From Papaver somniferum (Eukaryota > Streptophyta > Magnoliopsida > Ranunculales > Papaveraceae): 64,000 nucleotides of DNA. Under the pieces are notes generated by a model, which had not been told where the DNA came from, ran no database searches, and was given only the letters and a program-made list of their open reading frames with translations. Made by a program: the position numbers and the translations under genes. The DNA lies in NCBI RefSeq assembly GCF_003573695.1, contig NC_039362.1:196476168-196540167 (forward strand). The letters are read 5' to 3'. Shown one piece after another: positions 24,921 to 36,012 of the stretch (the first letter of the stretch is position 1; each line of letters opens with the position of its first letter).

Positions 24921-25500
24921 TAAAAGAATATGCAATGAATAGCCGGACCAATATACCTATTGATTTCCCATTTGATTCATGAAGCAAGTTCATGAACGTA
25001 CTTCCTTTAAACAAATGTAAAACATTGTTTCCTAGGATGAAATATTCACCATTAACCCATACACTTAATCATAAAACTATATATAAGATTATGCCAATGT
25101 CATATCTACGAAGTTCAAAAGATAAGCGTTATACTTCGTAATCTAGTTCCTTACTACTATGACCATACTATTATGATCATGTCTCATAACTAGAGTATTA
25201 TATGTATACAACAATATGTATAGTATATACAACATCGCATATTATGTTTTCAATATAGAACGACTTGAAAGATACTTTAAGAATTGAAATAAGTTCAAGT
25301 CAATATTACTAACCTCAAGTGGAAGGATGATTTCGCCGTTGTGTTCGTTACTTCTTCTCATTCTTCAGGTCTTCGGAGTAGTACTTGTATGCCTCAACAT
25401 ACCTAAACTTTCTAGTCTAACTTAAACAAAGTTGACTCTAGTATTTAATCAAGAGACTCGGGATGAGTTTTGATACTAAAATATGACAACCAACCTTGAC

Positions 25501-25505
25501 ATACC
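25501..25505. repeat. Target-site duplication of the Tat element (left)
   Basis: ATACC precedes the LTR start TGTAGTTGC; the same ATACC follows the other LTR at 34,593-34,597. The related sequence at about 1,260 (CTTGACATACCAACGCTTGG) shows the empty site. Confidence 0.9.
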
Positions 25506-25974
25506 TGTAGTTGCAGGAAATCCTACACTACACCCCTCATATGATTTCATGATTACTGAACTCATTTTCAGATTTAACTCTTAATTTTATTGATCAATAT
25601 TTGAATATTCTTACAAGAAAAGATAAAGGAATCAAGAATGACCTCTGCTCTAGACTTTCTCTCTCCTATTTACTTGTTTCTTACTCAAAAAAGATCTCTC
25701 CTTTTATTTACAACTGAACGACTATTTATAGGGAAGTACATAGTGGATGACAGCTAATCTGTCCTTTATTTTCGGAAATGACTTGCGATATTCTCGCTAC
25801 CTTACAAATCTTAATCTCGCAAACTCTCTAATTTTCGCAGGACCATCACATCTTTCTCATGATTTTAGCTGACGACGTTTATTATATCATTTCTGAAATT
25901 GTTCTGCGACGCTGTTGTGTTGTGTTGTTGATAATTTCGCTAAGATATTTTTGTTGCGAGATTTTGATCCTACA
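25506..25974 (-). repeat. Tat 3' LTR (left copy)
   Basis: 469 bp, TGTAGTTGCAGG to GATCCTACA on the plus strand. Aligned with 34,123-34,592 end to end. Confidence 0.92.
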
Positions 25975-26376
25975 TCTTGCCTATTCTCATATCTTTTCTG
26001 CGAAGTAAAGAATGATGTGAGAAATGTCGCAGCTGTTCATTTCTTCATATTCTGCATTTATCACACGTACTCTTTCTTCCATCTGTTTCTTGACACGTCT
26101 TTTGTAACCGCTGCTTTTTAACCGTTTATATTTTTCCGTATTAATCGTGTTTATCTTCTCGAAGAAAAATTCCCTTTATAGATATTCTTTCTCACTCTCT
26201 TGTTCTTTCTTTTTATTTTCTCTGCAACTTCATCGTTCTTCTACAAATCCGTTATTACAATTTTTCTTCTTTCTTCTTCAATCTTTTTAAGTTCTTCTTC
26301 ATTTTCATACTATTTCTTCTACAAATCTTCATCGTTCGTAATTTTCTTCGAAATAATCTTCCAGCTACTGTTTTCC

Positions 26377-28625
26377 ATGGATTCATCAAGGTTAGTTTTC
26401 TTTTTTCTTCTTTATGGGTTTTGCTGAAAATGATCTTGTTTATTGCATTATTCAATGTTGTTTATGTGATTCCCATAATCTTATCATTTCAGCAAAAGCG
26501 CCTCCAACACTAAATTTACAGTTCAGAACCCTAATATTCCCAAACCGCATCATAAGGTTGTTGCGCACAAAAGAAAGTCTGCGAATGACAAGGTAGTAAG
26601 AAACACTATCCTTTTCTAATAACAATATTGTTTCCTCTGTTTCTTATCTGGATTGTAATCCGCATGGTGATAAGGATGTCAATAAACCTCTCAAGAAATC
26701 TCGCCACCTTAAAACTGTTCAAACTTCCGTTCCATTCCACTTACTCATCTCTTCTAAATCTCCTGCGACATCTTCGCAAGATAAATCTTTATCTCCAATT
26801 CGCGAAAAAGTTGCCTCAGACTTCCTTTTTTCAGCTGACCTTTCAATGATTGAAACCCCCCTTGTTGATCCTTCTATGAATGAAACTTCTTCTCTTCCTA
26901 TTGAGAATGTTTCTCAACCTTCTGCCAGTGCCAGTTCTCTACCTGAGTCTCTTCCTCTTTCGGAAAAAATCGTGGAAGGAATAAATATTGCTTCCAAATT
27001 TTTATCTGAACTCCTGGATGATGGCAAGAAGTCTTCTATTGATCTTATCAAGTTTAATGTTTGAAAAATTTTGAGGAAGCATTTGGGTTCTGACAGAGCT
27101 GCTTCGCAGACAGCTTTGGAAAAAAAGTGTAATGCTCTTCGTCTTGAAAATCAAAAGCTTCAGAATGTTTTGTTGGATCATGACAATCTTCGCAAGAAGA
27201 GTGATGAATTGACAAGTATGATTTTCTTATCCGTGTTTTCAATTTGACTTTTTAATGGTTTTATCCTTCCCATATTTAATTATCCTTGAAATCCCTCTTT
27301 CGCATATTAAGCCTTAAACCAGAAACGAATAATGGAGAGAGATAAATTTGAATCTGATGTTGAAGAAGCCCGTGTTGATAAAGAAATTTTGATGGATCAA
27401 TATAACCAATTAGATAACCTCTATTCATATTTTATTGATCATATAAATAATCTTACTAATGAAAATACCCAATTAGTTCAGAGACAAGATTTATTAAGTA
27501 ATGAAGTATCTCGCCTTTCTTATTCTTTAACTAAAGCTAATTTAGGGATGGAAACTTTATCAGATGAGAATAAAACCTTATCTCAAGAGAAGCGAACTTG
27601 TTTAAACAAGATAGCGATATCTTCGCAACAACTTAGCATTCTTCAGAAAATATGTGATGACCAAGAGCAATCTCTTCGCTTTTTGAGAAATGAACTTAAA
27701 GAAGTAACAAAGTCATCTATCGCTGAAAGAGATACACTCATTCAAGGTAGAATATCTTTAAGTGTAAAGGCGAATCAACTTAAAGAACAATATTCCAAAT
27801 TAGAAGAATCTTATTCTTCTCTTGCGAAGAAAAATGCCTTTCTTATTTCTAAAGAGAAAAAATCTTCAGTCTCGACGTAAAGGTTTAGTTGGAGATAAAT
27901 TTGATGACGCAATGGACCGTTGGGAGAATACTTGTTTGTCCTTGATTCAACACCTTATTTCGCAAAAGGAAGGTAGTCATACTAGTTTGACTGCCTTAAC
28001 TATCTTTTTTTTGTCATATTTTTCTGAGTTCTTCATCTTATTGAAATTATGTATTCTACCTTTTGCAGAGTCTGAAAAGAATCTTCATTCCTTCATTTCT
28101 GTTTTGAAGGCTAAATATGCCAAAATTCGCAAAGAAAATGCATTGCTCGTCTCTGCCCTTACTGGTTCTCGTGACCGAGCAGAAAGAAGACTTGATTATC
28201 TTGCTTATTTTATGGATATTCAAGATAGGAATCATCAGAAAGCACTTCTTCGTCAAGTTCATCTCCGGTCTGAAGTCATTGTAAATGATATTTTATTGTC
28301 CAAACCTCTTCCTCCTACATCAATTGAACCTTTGGAAGTAGATGACGATGAAGTTCCTCGTCCTGCTGATAGTGATTATGATTATGAAAGTTGTGCAGAG
28401 GATGATCTCTTGGAAGGTGAAGAAGAAATTCTTTCTAAAGAAGCATCTACTGGTGTTAATCAAAATGAGAAAGAAATCTCTCCTGAAGAAGTAATTGATG
28501 GCGATAATCAAGGTGCTAGTCAAGGCGAAAATCAGAACCGAAATGAAGGAGAGAATTGCGATATTGAGAACATTTGCGAAGAACGTCTGTTATCTCCTGC
28601 TATTAGAATTAATACTGAAGCTTGA
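26377..28625 (+). pseudogene. Antisense coiled-coil gene of the Tat element, five exons, lightly broken
   Basis: A pyrimidine-rich leader precedes ATG at 26,377. Exons that keep phase are 26,377-26,390 (MDSS), 26,493-26,592, about 26,600-27,215, 27,323-27,972 and 28,069-28,625, with GT-AG introns at 26,391, 27,216 and 27,973. The protein has a basic Ser/Lys-rich N-terminus, a long heptad-rich coiled coil (from LENQKLQNVLLDHDNL to the exon 4 end) and a strongly acidic tail (EDDLLEGEEEILSKE). Breaks: a frameshift or unrecognised small intron near 26,600-26,620, TGA at 27,062-27,064 and a frameshift near 27,850. Function unknown. It converges with pol on the other strand. Confidence 0.65.
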
Positions 28626-28880
28626 TATTCTTATCTAGTTTTATCTTCTCGAATTGTCTTACTTTTATCACTTTTGCGAATAATATTCTTCAACCAACTT
28701 TGGAATCAATTTTTCCTTTTAGTATTTTGCTGATGAGAAAGATAATGCTTCTTGTTTATTGATTCCCATATTTGCCTCTCATTATCTTTCTTGCAAAAAA
28801 TAATCTGTTACGAATACTTATAAATATTTTGTTTTATCATGTGGTCTTATTTTTCCTTCCTAATTAAAGGTCTTATTATG
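28626..28880. other. Spacer after the antisense gene
   Basis: AT-rich, no ORF of note. It probably holds the 3' end of the antisense transcript. Confidence 0.4.
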
Positions 28881-28885
28881 CCACT

Positions 28886-29202
28886 TCTTGTCATTGCGAC
28901 AAAATCGCAGGACGTCCTTGCACTTTCATGCAAAAACCCATTGCTCTTGCCTTAACTTTTTCTTTTGTATTATGGCCTCTTCAGGAATGTTGCGACAATA
29001 TGACAGGCCTAAATATTCTTGCGAAAATAAAGCCCCATGACATTGCCGTCTTGCGACGAAATCGCAGGACGTCTTCGCACTTTTATGCGAAAACCCATTG
29101 ATCTCGTCATATCTTTTTATTTTGTATTATTGCCTCTTCAGGATTGTTGCACAAATATGACAAGCCTTAATACCCTTGAGAATAAAAAGCCTCATGACAT
29201 TT
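28886..29202. repeat. Two-copy tandem repeat of about 157 bp in the Tat spacer
   Basis: Units at about 28,886-29,045 and 29,046-29,202 share GAAATCGCAGGACGTC-like and GCCTCTTCAGGA blocks in the same order at roughly 80% identity. A partial third start is visible. Tat-lineage elements are known for tandem repeats in this region. Confidence 0.75.
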
Positions 29203-29865
29203 GCGTCTAATGGAGGGTGTCGCCCTTATCTCCCCCCTGGTTGCTCCTTTAAGGAGGAGTACTTCTACCATACAAGGTTAGATCCTCCCATCCAGTCTTA
29301 ACAAAAAACAGTTGTTTTCGCAGCCTCTTATCCCTTTTACCTATAGGGCTTATGGTTGCGAGACTTCACCCTAAGTGGGATTTTCTTCGGGCCGAGTGCA
29401 GTATAAGCCAATACTTGTCAAGAATGGCAAGGTACGCTTCAAACGTCCCTGGCACTCTTGACTCAACCGTGTACCTCGGCGCCTTGATCAGATCTGCACT
29501 CCTTGGGAGAGTCCTTATTACCTTAGTCGCCCAACCCAAGTCATATGCTTATGCTGAGAATCCAAGGTGCCTCTCCCAGATGGGCTTTATTAACCCCAAA
29601 TCTCCATGACTCAGGTTCCGGTGGCGGTGTAGCCTTTCCCTGAGCCATGCAACAGGTACCCCCTAATATGACGTACTTTAGGTCTTACATTTGCCTCTTG
29701 CGAAATTTTATTCGCGAACTAGGGTGTACGCCATAAAGGTTCACCCCTTTCTTTTATTTCATTGCTCTGTGATTATCTCTGCGAAAATTTCGCACATCAT
29801 AATCTTGTTTTGATATGAATAATGTTGCAATTATTTTTTCAGAATCCATAACTTCTCAAAACTTC
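29203..29865. other. Non-coding, relatively GC-rich block of the Tat element
   Basis: From about 29,215 to 29,720 the composition is visibly richer in G and C than its surroundings (for example GTCGCCCTTATCTCCCCCC and GGTTCCGGTGGCGGTGTAGC). A 85-codon plus-strand ORF (29,352-29,609) has no recognisable motif. It lies between the convergent 3' ends of pol and the antisense gene. Confidence 0.5.
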
Positions 29866-30306
29866 TTACAAATAATATCTTTTTAAATACAACCTGTTCC
29901 ATGGTCTGTCAAGTCTATGACCAACATCTTTGCCTTCTGGATCCATTAACCTATAAGCTCCTGTTCCAACTATCTCTTTAATGATGTAAGGTCCATCCCA
30001 TTTTTTCGCTAATTTTCCACCATTTTCTCGCTGATATATTGGTGTCTCTCGCAGAACTAAATCTCCTAGTTGGAATTCGCGTACTTTGACACGTTTATTA
30101 TATTCTCGGGCTAATCTTCGCTGATAATTCTCCATATGTTGTAAATCTTTTTCTCTTCTTTCTTCTAATTCATCAAGTTTATTTAAGATCAAACCCGCAC
30201 TAAGATTTTTCTCCCAAGCTTCTCTTTTTGTTGTCGGAATAACAACTTCTGTTGGTAACACCGCTTCAACTCCGTATGTTAAACAAAAAGGTGACATTCC
30301 AGTAAC

Positions 30307-30738
30307 TTATCTTCTAGTTGTATTATAAGCCCATACTGCATTGTGTACTTGTTCGCACCATGCTCTGTGATGTCCTTCAAATTTCTTCTTTAATATATCT
30401 AAAATTGTTTTGTTTGTTGCTTCTACCTGCCCATTAGCTTGTAGATACAAAGGAGTAGACTTTCCACATTTTATCTTGAATGCATTAAGTAGCATTTCTA
30501 TATTATGTCCTTCAAATTGTTTCCCATTATCAGATACCAACTGCGCAGGAATTCCAAATCTGCAAATGATATTTTCGAATATGAATGTAAAGATATCTTT
30601 GTCGCGAATATGTTGTACTGCTTTCACTTCTGTCCATTTTGTGAAATAATCTGTTGCGACTATTAAATATCTTCTTTGTCCAGAACCTGGTAAAAATGGC
30701 CCCACAATATCTAAGCCCCACTTTCCAAAATCCCACAC
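30307..30738 (-). pseudogene. Tat integrase catalytic core
   Basis: All three acidic positions are present: GLDIVGPF (Asp), LVSDNGKQFEG (Asp) and GQVEATNKTILDIL (Glu). The zinc-finger part is upstream (MLHSGDAGNHSGG at about 30,910), and the C-terminal domain follows in the next open stretch (GDLVLRETPIYQ, KWDGPYIIKEIVG) with a stop between at 30,307. Confidence 0.8.
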
Positions 30739-32374
30739 ACTGATTGAAGATGATAATGGTGCTCCAGGTGCATGTATTTTCTTTCCATGCCGCTGACAAT
30801 CTTCGCAGCGCCCTTGATATTTGTTTTACATCTTCGTGCATATAAGGCCAGTAATAACCTTGCATTTATGCTCTATGTGCCAAAGATCTTCCCCCGCTAT
30901 GATTGCCAGCATCCCCACTATGTAACATTTTTAGCACTTTTTCTCCTTCATCTCGTGTCAAACATCTGAGTGAAGGTCCGTTAAAGGATTTTCGGTATAG
31001 CATCCCATCTCTTAATTCATAATTCGTTGCGTGGCTTTTTAGATTGTGTGTTTCTAATCTATTTCTTGGTGTTTCTCCTTTCGCCAAATATGCATGAAGT
31101 TCCATTCTCCAGTCTACGATATTGTTCGTTTGTTCTTCTTCTTCATTGTCTATTATCATCACATCCACTTATTCTTGTTCTTTATTGATTGATGGTGACA
31201 GAAGTGTTTGTATTTTTATGCATCTCGTAGTTGGATCTGTCATCATGCTTGAGATGAAAGAAAAAGCGTCTGCGAGTCTGTTATCCTTCCTTGAAATGTG
31301 CCTTCATCTTATTTTTGGGATTTTGGCTGATAATTCTTCAACGAGCTTCTTGTACTTTTTTAAAGATGGTTCATTTGTAGTATACTATCCCTTTATTTGG
31401 CGAATAACTAGCTTCGAATCACTAGTGATCCTGGCATTTTCTAGTTTCATTTATATTGCGAATTTTAAGGCATGTATCACAACTTCATATTCTGTTTCAT
31501 TATTAGTGGACGCGAATTCCAATCTGAATGAAAAAGCCATCTTTAGTCCTTCTGGAGAAATTAAAACAATTCCAACTCCATTTCCTTCTCATTTGATGAT
31601 CCATCTACCAATATCTCCCATCTATTTGGTTCTATCAATAAATCTTTTGGATCTTCGTGTTCTTCTTATATATCCATCATTTCTTCTACCGCTTCATCTT
31701 CTTCTAAAGGAAATTCTGCCAAGGGGAAGACAAAATTTCATATTTAATATCAAAGTGGCCTTTGTGCATTCCATCTCTCCACTCTTCCTGATCTTTTAGA
31801 ATTCTTCATCACTGATTCAATTGGTACTTTTGTTAATACCTTTATCTTATGCGCCTGAAAATATATGCGGAGCTTAAACGATGCATAAACTAATGCTAAG
31901 ATTAACTTCTCAATCTTTGAGTAATTCTTCTCGGCAGTATTAAAAGTTTTGCTAATGTAATAAATGGGTTTCTCCACTCCTGCGTCTATTCGCAATAACA
32001 CAACACTTAATGCATGCGACGTCGTCGCAAGATAGATCAATAATTCTTCTCCTGGTTCTGCTTTTTGTAAAATAGTTGTATTCATAAGATGTTCTTTTAT
32101 ACCTTGAAAAGCTTTTTCACATTCATCAGTCCATTTAAATTTCGCACCCTTCTTGAGTATATCGAAAAATATTTGCATTTTTCTGATGATCGCGAAATGA
32201 ATCTCCCCAGTGAAGCTAGAAGCCCATTCAACTTCTTTACATCTTTTATTGTTGCTGGTGTTGGCATGTCACGATCTGCTTGCACTTTTTCTGGATCAAC
32301 CTATATTCCTTCCTTTGATACAATGTAGCCTAAAAAATTTCCCGATGCAACTCCAATAGTTCACTTCTCAGGAT

Positions 32375-32956
32375 TCAATTTAATGTTATACTGCCGCATT
32401 TGTTCAAAAATCTCCTCAGGTCTTGTACATGGTCTTTAGCTTCTTTAATCTTTACTAACATGTCATCCACGTATACTTCTAATGTTTTGTGTATCCATTT
32501 TGCGAACACCTTCTCTACCATTCTTTGGAATGTTGCTCCCGCATTTCGCAAACCAAATGGCATTTTCGTGTAACAATATAAACCTCTAGGGGCGAAGAAA
32601 GCAGTATGTTCTTGATCTTCTTCAGCGAGAGATATTTGGTTATACCCTTTGTACCCATATAAAGACGATACTCTATCATTTCCCGCTGCAGATTCCACCA
32701 TTTGAGGAATATCTGGTAACGGAAAACTATCTTTGGGGCAATCTTTGTTTAAATCAGTGAAATATATGCAAATCCTAATTCCTTTGTTTTTATTTGGGAC
32801 AATGACCATATTCGCTATCCATTCTGGATATTTAGCTTCTCTTTTGATTCCCGCATCAAGCATTTTCTGTAGTTCTTCTTCTATTTGGGAATGGTAAGTT
32901 GTTGCAATTTTTCTTATTCTCTGTTTAAATGGTCTCACATTTTTATTAATCTCCAA
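32375..32956 (-). pseudogene. Tat reverse transcriptase with motif A Asp replaced
   Basis: RT blocks IRICIYFTDLNKDCPKDSFP, MPFGLRNAGATFQRMV and LEVYVDDMLVK (YVDD) are clear. Motif A, normally with Asp before (A/G)Y, reads SSLYGYKGYNQI, so the catalytic Asp is Tyr (plus strand near 32,660-32,670). This RT could not polymerise. Confidence 0.85.
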
Positions 32957-34102
32957 CTTGTGGCATGCAATTGTGGATCTATTCCCGGTATCTCATGCAT
33001 GCTTCCTGCGAAAACATCTTTATATTCTCGCAAAGGGTTAACAGTTCTTTCTTCTTCTTCCACGTCCATTTTGGTTCCAATTCTCAATATTAGAGGTTCT
33101 TCTATAGACCCAACGTTTATTTATTTTGTTGGTTCTGCGGCAATGTAACTGGGTTTAGGTTCTCCCATTGGTGTTGGTTCTTTTATTGTTTTCATAGGTC
33201 CTTCTCCTTCTTCCGAAATATTGCTGGGTATTCCTTTTCCTTCTTTTGTCCTTATCATATATACTTTAAATTCTTCTTCTTTCTTTGCTTCCTTTGCCAA
33301 CTTTCTGCGAAATTGTTTCTTTTTTGCTTGTCCTTCATAATGCTTTACTTCAATTTGATGACATAACTTCGCATTGTCAACATCTCCTCTGATTTCACCT
33401 ATTCCATTTGGTGTGGGGAACTTAATACATTTATGCAACGTTCATACTACACCTTTTATCGCATGTATCCATGGTCTTTCGAATAACATATTATATGGCG
33501 ATTCCATATCCACCACACATAGTGTTACGTGTGTTTCGATCTCTCCAAGTGGGATTCGTACCACTATTTCTCCTTTAGGTTTTGTTGTGGACTTTCCAAA
33601 GCCGTGAACAAAATATGTTGAACTGGACATTTCTTCATCTTTAAATTCCATTCCCCCGTATGCATGATAAAATATTATATCCACTGAACTTCCTGTATCG
33701 ATTAAAGTTCTGTTCAATATCCATTCTCCCGTAGATTTTGTTGTTGTCTCCTTCTCTTTTCGCGTAATAGGCACTGTAATAACCAATGGAGATGTGTGGT
33801 TCAAATTTTGTTTTGGTATTTCTTCCGCCATGAATGTAATTTTTTGCTTTTCCCAATCTTTCAAGGGTGACGTCTTTTCTACCGCCATAACCTTGCTTCC
33901 TTCAAAATTTCGTTTATGTATTCTTCCTTTGATGTTTTCATGGAATTCATTAACCATCGTTTTTGTTATCATATTACACTCCAATCTTTTGTCATCTTCA
34001 TTAATTCTAATCATTTTTCTTTTAACTGGTTCACTGATTTATTTAATCACTTTCTTGATTTGAACAATCTCAACAACAATCTTCAACTTTCGATCTTCAA
34101 TT

Positions 34103-34119
34103 CCCTGTTTCTAGCGCCA
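34103..34119 (-). promoter_or_regulatory. Candidate primer-binding site of the Tat element
   Basis: Minus strand TGGCGCTAGAAACAGGG starts three bases from the LTR end. The TGGCGC start is typical of Tat/Athila primer-binding sites. I do not assign the tRNA. Confidence 0.6.
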
Positions 34120-34122
34120 TTA

Positions 34123-34592
34123 TGTAGTTGCAGGAAATCCTACACTACACCCGTCATATGATTTCATGATTACTCAACTCATTTTTAGATTCACACTCTT
34201 AATTTTATTGATCAATCTTTGAATATTCTTACAAGAAAAGATAAAGGAATCAAGAATGACCTCTGCTCTAGACTTTCTCTCTCCTATTTACTTGTTTCTT
34301 ACTCAAAAAAGATCTCTCCTTTCCTTTACAACTGAACGACAATTTATAGGGAAGTATATAATGGATGACAGCTAATCTGTCCTTTATTTTCGGAAATGAC
34401 TTGCGATATTCTCGCAACCTTACAAATCTTAATCTCGTAAACTCTCTAATTTTCGCATGACCATCACATCTTTCTCATGATTTTAGCTGACGTCGTTTAT
34501 TATATCATTTTTGAAATTTTTCTGCGACGCTGTTGTGTTGTGTTGTTGATAATTTCGCTAAGATATTATTGTTGCGAGATTCTGATCCTACA
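34123..34592 (-). repeat. Tat 5' LTR (right copy)
   Basis: 470 bp, TGTAGTTGCAGG to GATCCTACA on the plus strand, followed by ATACC. Confidence 0.92.
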
Positions 34593-34597
34593 ATACC

Positions 34598-34633
34598 AAA
34601 GCTTGGTGAGTTCAACCGAGTAATGCTCTAACA
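34598..34633 (-). repeat. Second Copia-type LTR (right end)
   Basis: Continuation of the LTR interrupted at 25,505, ending ACCGAGTAATGCTCTAACA. The same end is seen at about 1,270-1,300. Confidence 0.6.
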
Positions 34634-35559
34634 GATCACAGTTTAGATCATTTTTTTTTATAATTCCATGAAAATATATTTTTGATCAAACAACCAGAAA
34701 CATGTTATTTTCATGGGAAGATGGCTAATTCCATTGAATTAACTAATATCAAGCAACAAGTAACAAACGTAAAAACAACATCATTATGTTAAAAGCTCGA
34801 AGAAGAAAAGAGGTGTTGGGAAAGCTCACTGCAAGTGAGTTACTACCTCCTACTTGTTCATGTTGTGAAATATATCAAATCAGTACATTTGACCTTGATA
34901 TTTTAGCATCTAAATCTCTTATTTCTGCCATTTCTTTACTTTGTGTTTCTCATAATCTGAGGAAACATGGGATTCGGAAATTCCGTATTGTTGATCGGTG
35001 TCATGGTCATATGGACAAATTCCGGAAACAATACATCCAGATGATCCGGGTGAATTCTCTTTGAAAAGCATCCATTGGAGTGAAACTGTATACATTGATG
35101 TATAAGTCAACACCATGTCCTTGTCTAGTGCCGCATCCATAAGATACTGATATCGTGGTGCACGAGGATTTGGTGCCCTCATCCCACATCGGGTGGGGTG
35201 GATGCCAGGCATCTATGGTGTAGAGAGCCCTATGTGCTCCAAATGCGCAAGCCTTTATTTAACATTCTTGCATCTTAAACTAGTACGTATATCGGTTTTG
35301 AATTTTTTGATGAAATGAGTATCTTAAGCGGGCATATTACAAGTTTGATTCATGCACATTTTAAATTGGGAATTGAATTAGGATCATCTTACTTTATGTT
35401 GTGATCACCTGTTTTTGTATGTATGTTATAAAGATTTGTTTGGATTCATTAGTTACATATGGGATCCATGCGCGGATACACTTTGGGATTCGTTATAGTT
35501 ACATATGGCCATATTAAGCTTCAAACCATAATCATACAATTCTAAACCCTAAAAAACTG
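34634..35559 (-). other. Unassigned sequence with one possible exon
   Basis: A minus-strand open frame (35,212-34,919) encodes 97 residues starting MPGIHPTRCGMRAPNPRAPR. It has no motif I recognise. Its upstream CACCATAG could be a splice acceptor, but no upstream exon was found. The rest is AT-rich and featureless. It may be a gene fragment or chance. Confidence 0.2.
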
Positions 35560-35810
35560 TAAACTTAACTGGTAATATGTCGGTCGACCTATCATATGCC
35601 TATCAAATTTTGATCATCCCATTATATTGATCATCCCAATATATCTAACTAAGCAATAATTTTTCAAAAACCATACAAAAATAATTAAACTAAGCCAGAT
35701 TCAAATTTCAACACAGATTAATCCAAAAAGAAGTCCATTAGCAAAACATCAAAAGGAAATGAGATGCAACCCCCATGCATTATTTTTTCTCTTTGAGGAA
35801 AAAGGCCAAT

Positions 35811-35816
35811 TTTATT
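35811..35816 (-). terminator. Poly(A) signal of bZIP copy I
   Basis: AATAAA on the minus strand, about 200 bp after the stop codon. The equivalent in copy II is at 55,872-55,877. Confidence 0.45.
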
Positions 35817-36012
35817 AATCAACAACGATCACCAAAGAGATGAAAGCTATGAGAAAAAGATAAAAGATACAAAGGGTTTAGCTGTTTCATATAAAAGCAT
35901 CACCGTAGCAACAAATCCATGCATTCAACTAACATACTAAACCAAGTATCCAAAAGCATTCATGGACGACGTTGTTCAGACAAGCTGGGTTCACCAAATA
36001 AGAAGTAATTAA

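Larger units (their letters stand above)
22971..25505 (-). repeat. Second Copia-type LTR (left part), interrupted by the Tat element
   Basis: Shares the GTTAACGAGGAAACC block (23,064) with the neighbouring LTR and ends at 34,633 in CTCTAACA after the Tat insertion. Its right portion (25,250-25,505) is similar to 1,000-1,270. It has no primer-binding site on its left, so it may be a solo LTR or a fragment abutting the other LTR. Boundaries are tentative. Confidence 0.5.
29866..34014 (-). pseudogene. pol: Tat pol (protease, RT, RNase H, integrase), broken
   Basis: Order on the minus strand: protease (34,014-33,442, active site LIDTGSSVDI), linker (33,438-33,121), RT (32,956-32,375), RNase H (32,178-31,750), a degraded second RNase H region (about 31,740-31,190), integrase zinc-finger part (31,168-30,866), core (30,738-30,307) and C-terminus (30,297-29,866). 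At least six stops or frame changes separate these. Presence of a second RNase H-like region and of CPKDSFPLP in RT fits the Tat lineage. No gag precedes it. Confidence 0.85.
25506..34592 (-). mobile_element. Tat-lineage Ty3/Gypsy element with an antisense extra gene
   Basis: A 9.1-kb minus-strand element with LTRs 25,506-25,974 and 34,123-34,592 (TGTAG...CCTACA), perfect 5-bp target duplication and a primer-binding site next to the right LTR. About 20 mismatches separate the two 470-bp LTRs (about 96% identity), so insertion is fairly recent on the usual LTR-clock reasoning. Gag is missing: protease begins about 110 bp from the LTR. Pol is broken. A multi-exon gene on the opposite strand fills the space between pol and the left LTR, as described for antisense ORFs in some Tat-lineage elements. 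Confidence 0.9.

Noticed and set aside
29352..29609. 85-codon ORF in the GC-richer Tat block
   Set aside because: No motif, no leader or splice signals; it falls in a non-coding block between convergent genes.
31122..31799. 225-codon plus-strand ORF
   Set aside because: It is the reverse shadow of the degraded second RNase H region of the Tat pol. The minus-strand reading has family motifs and the plus-strand one does not.
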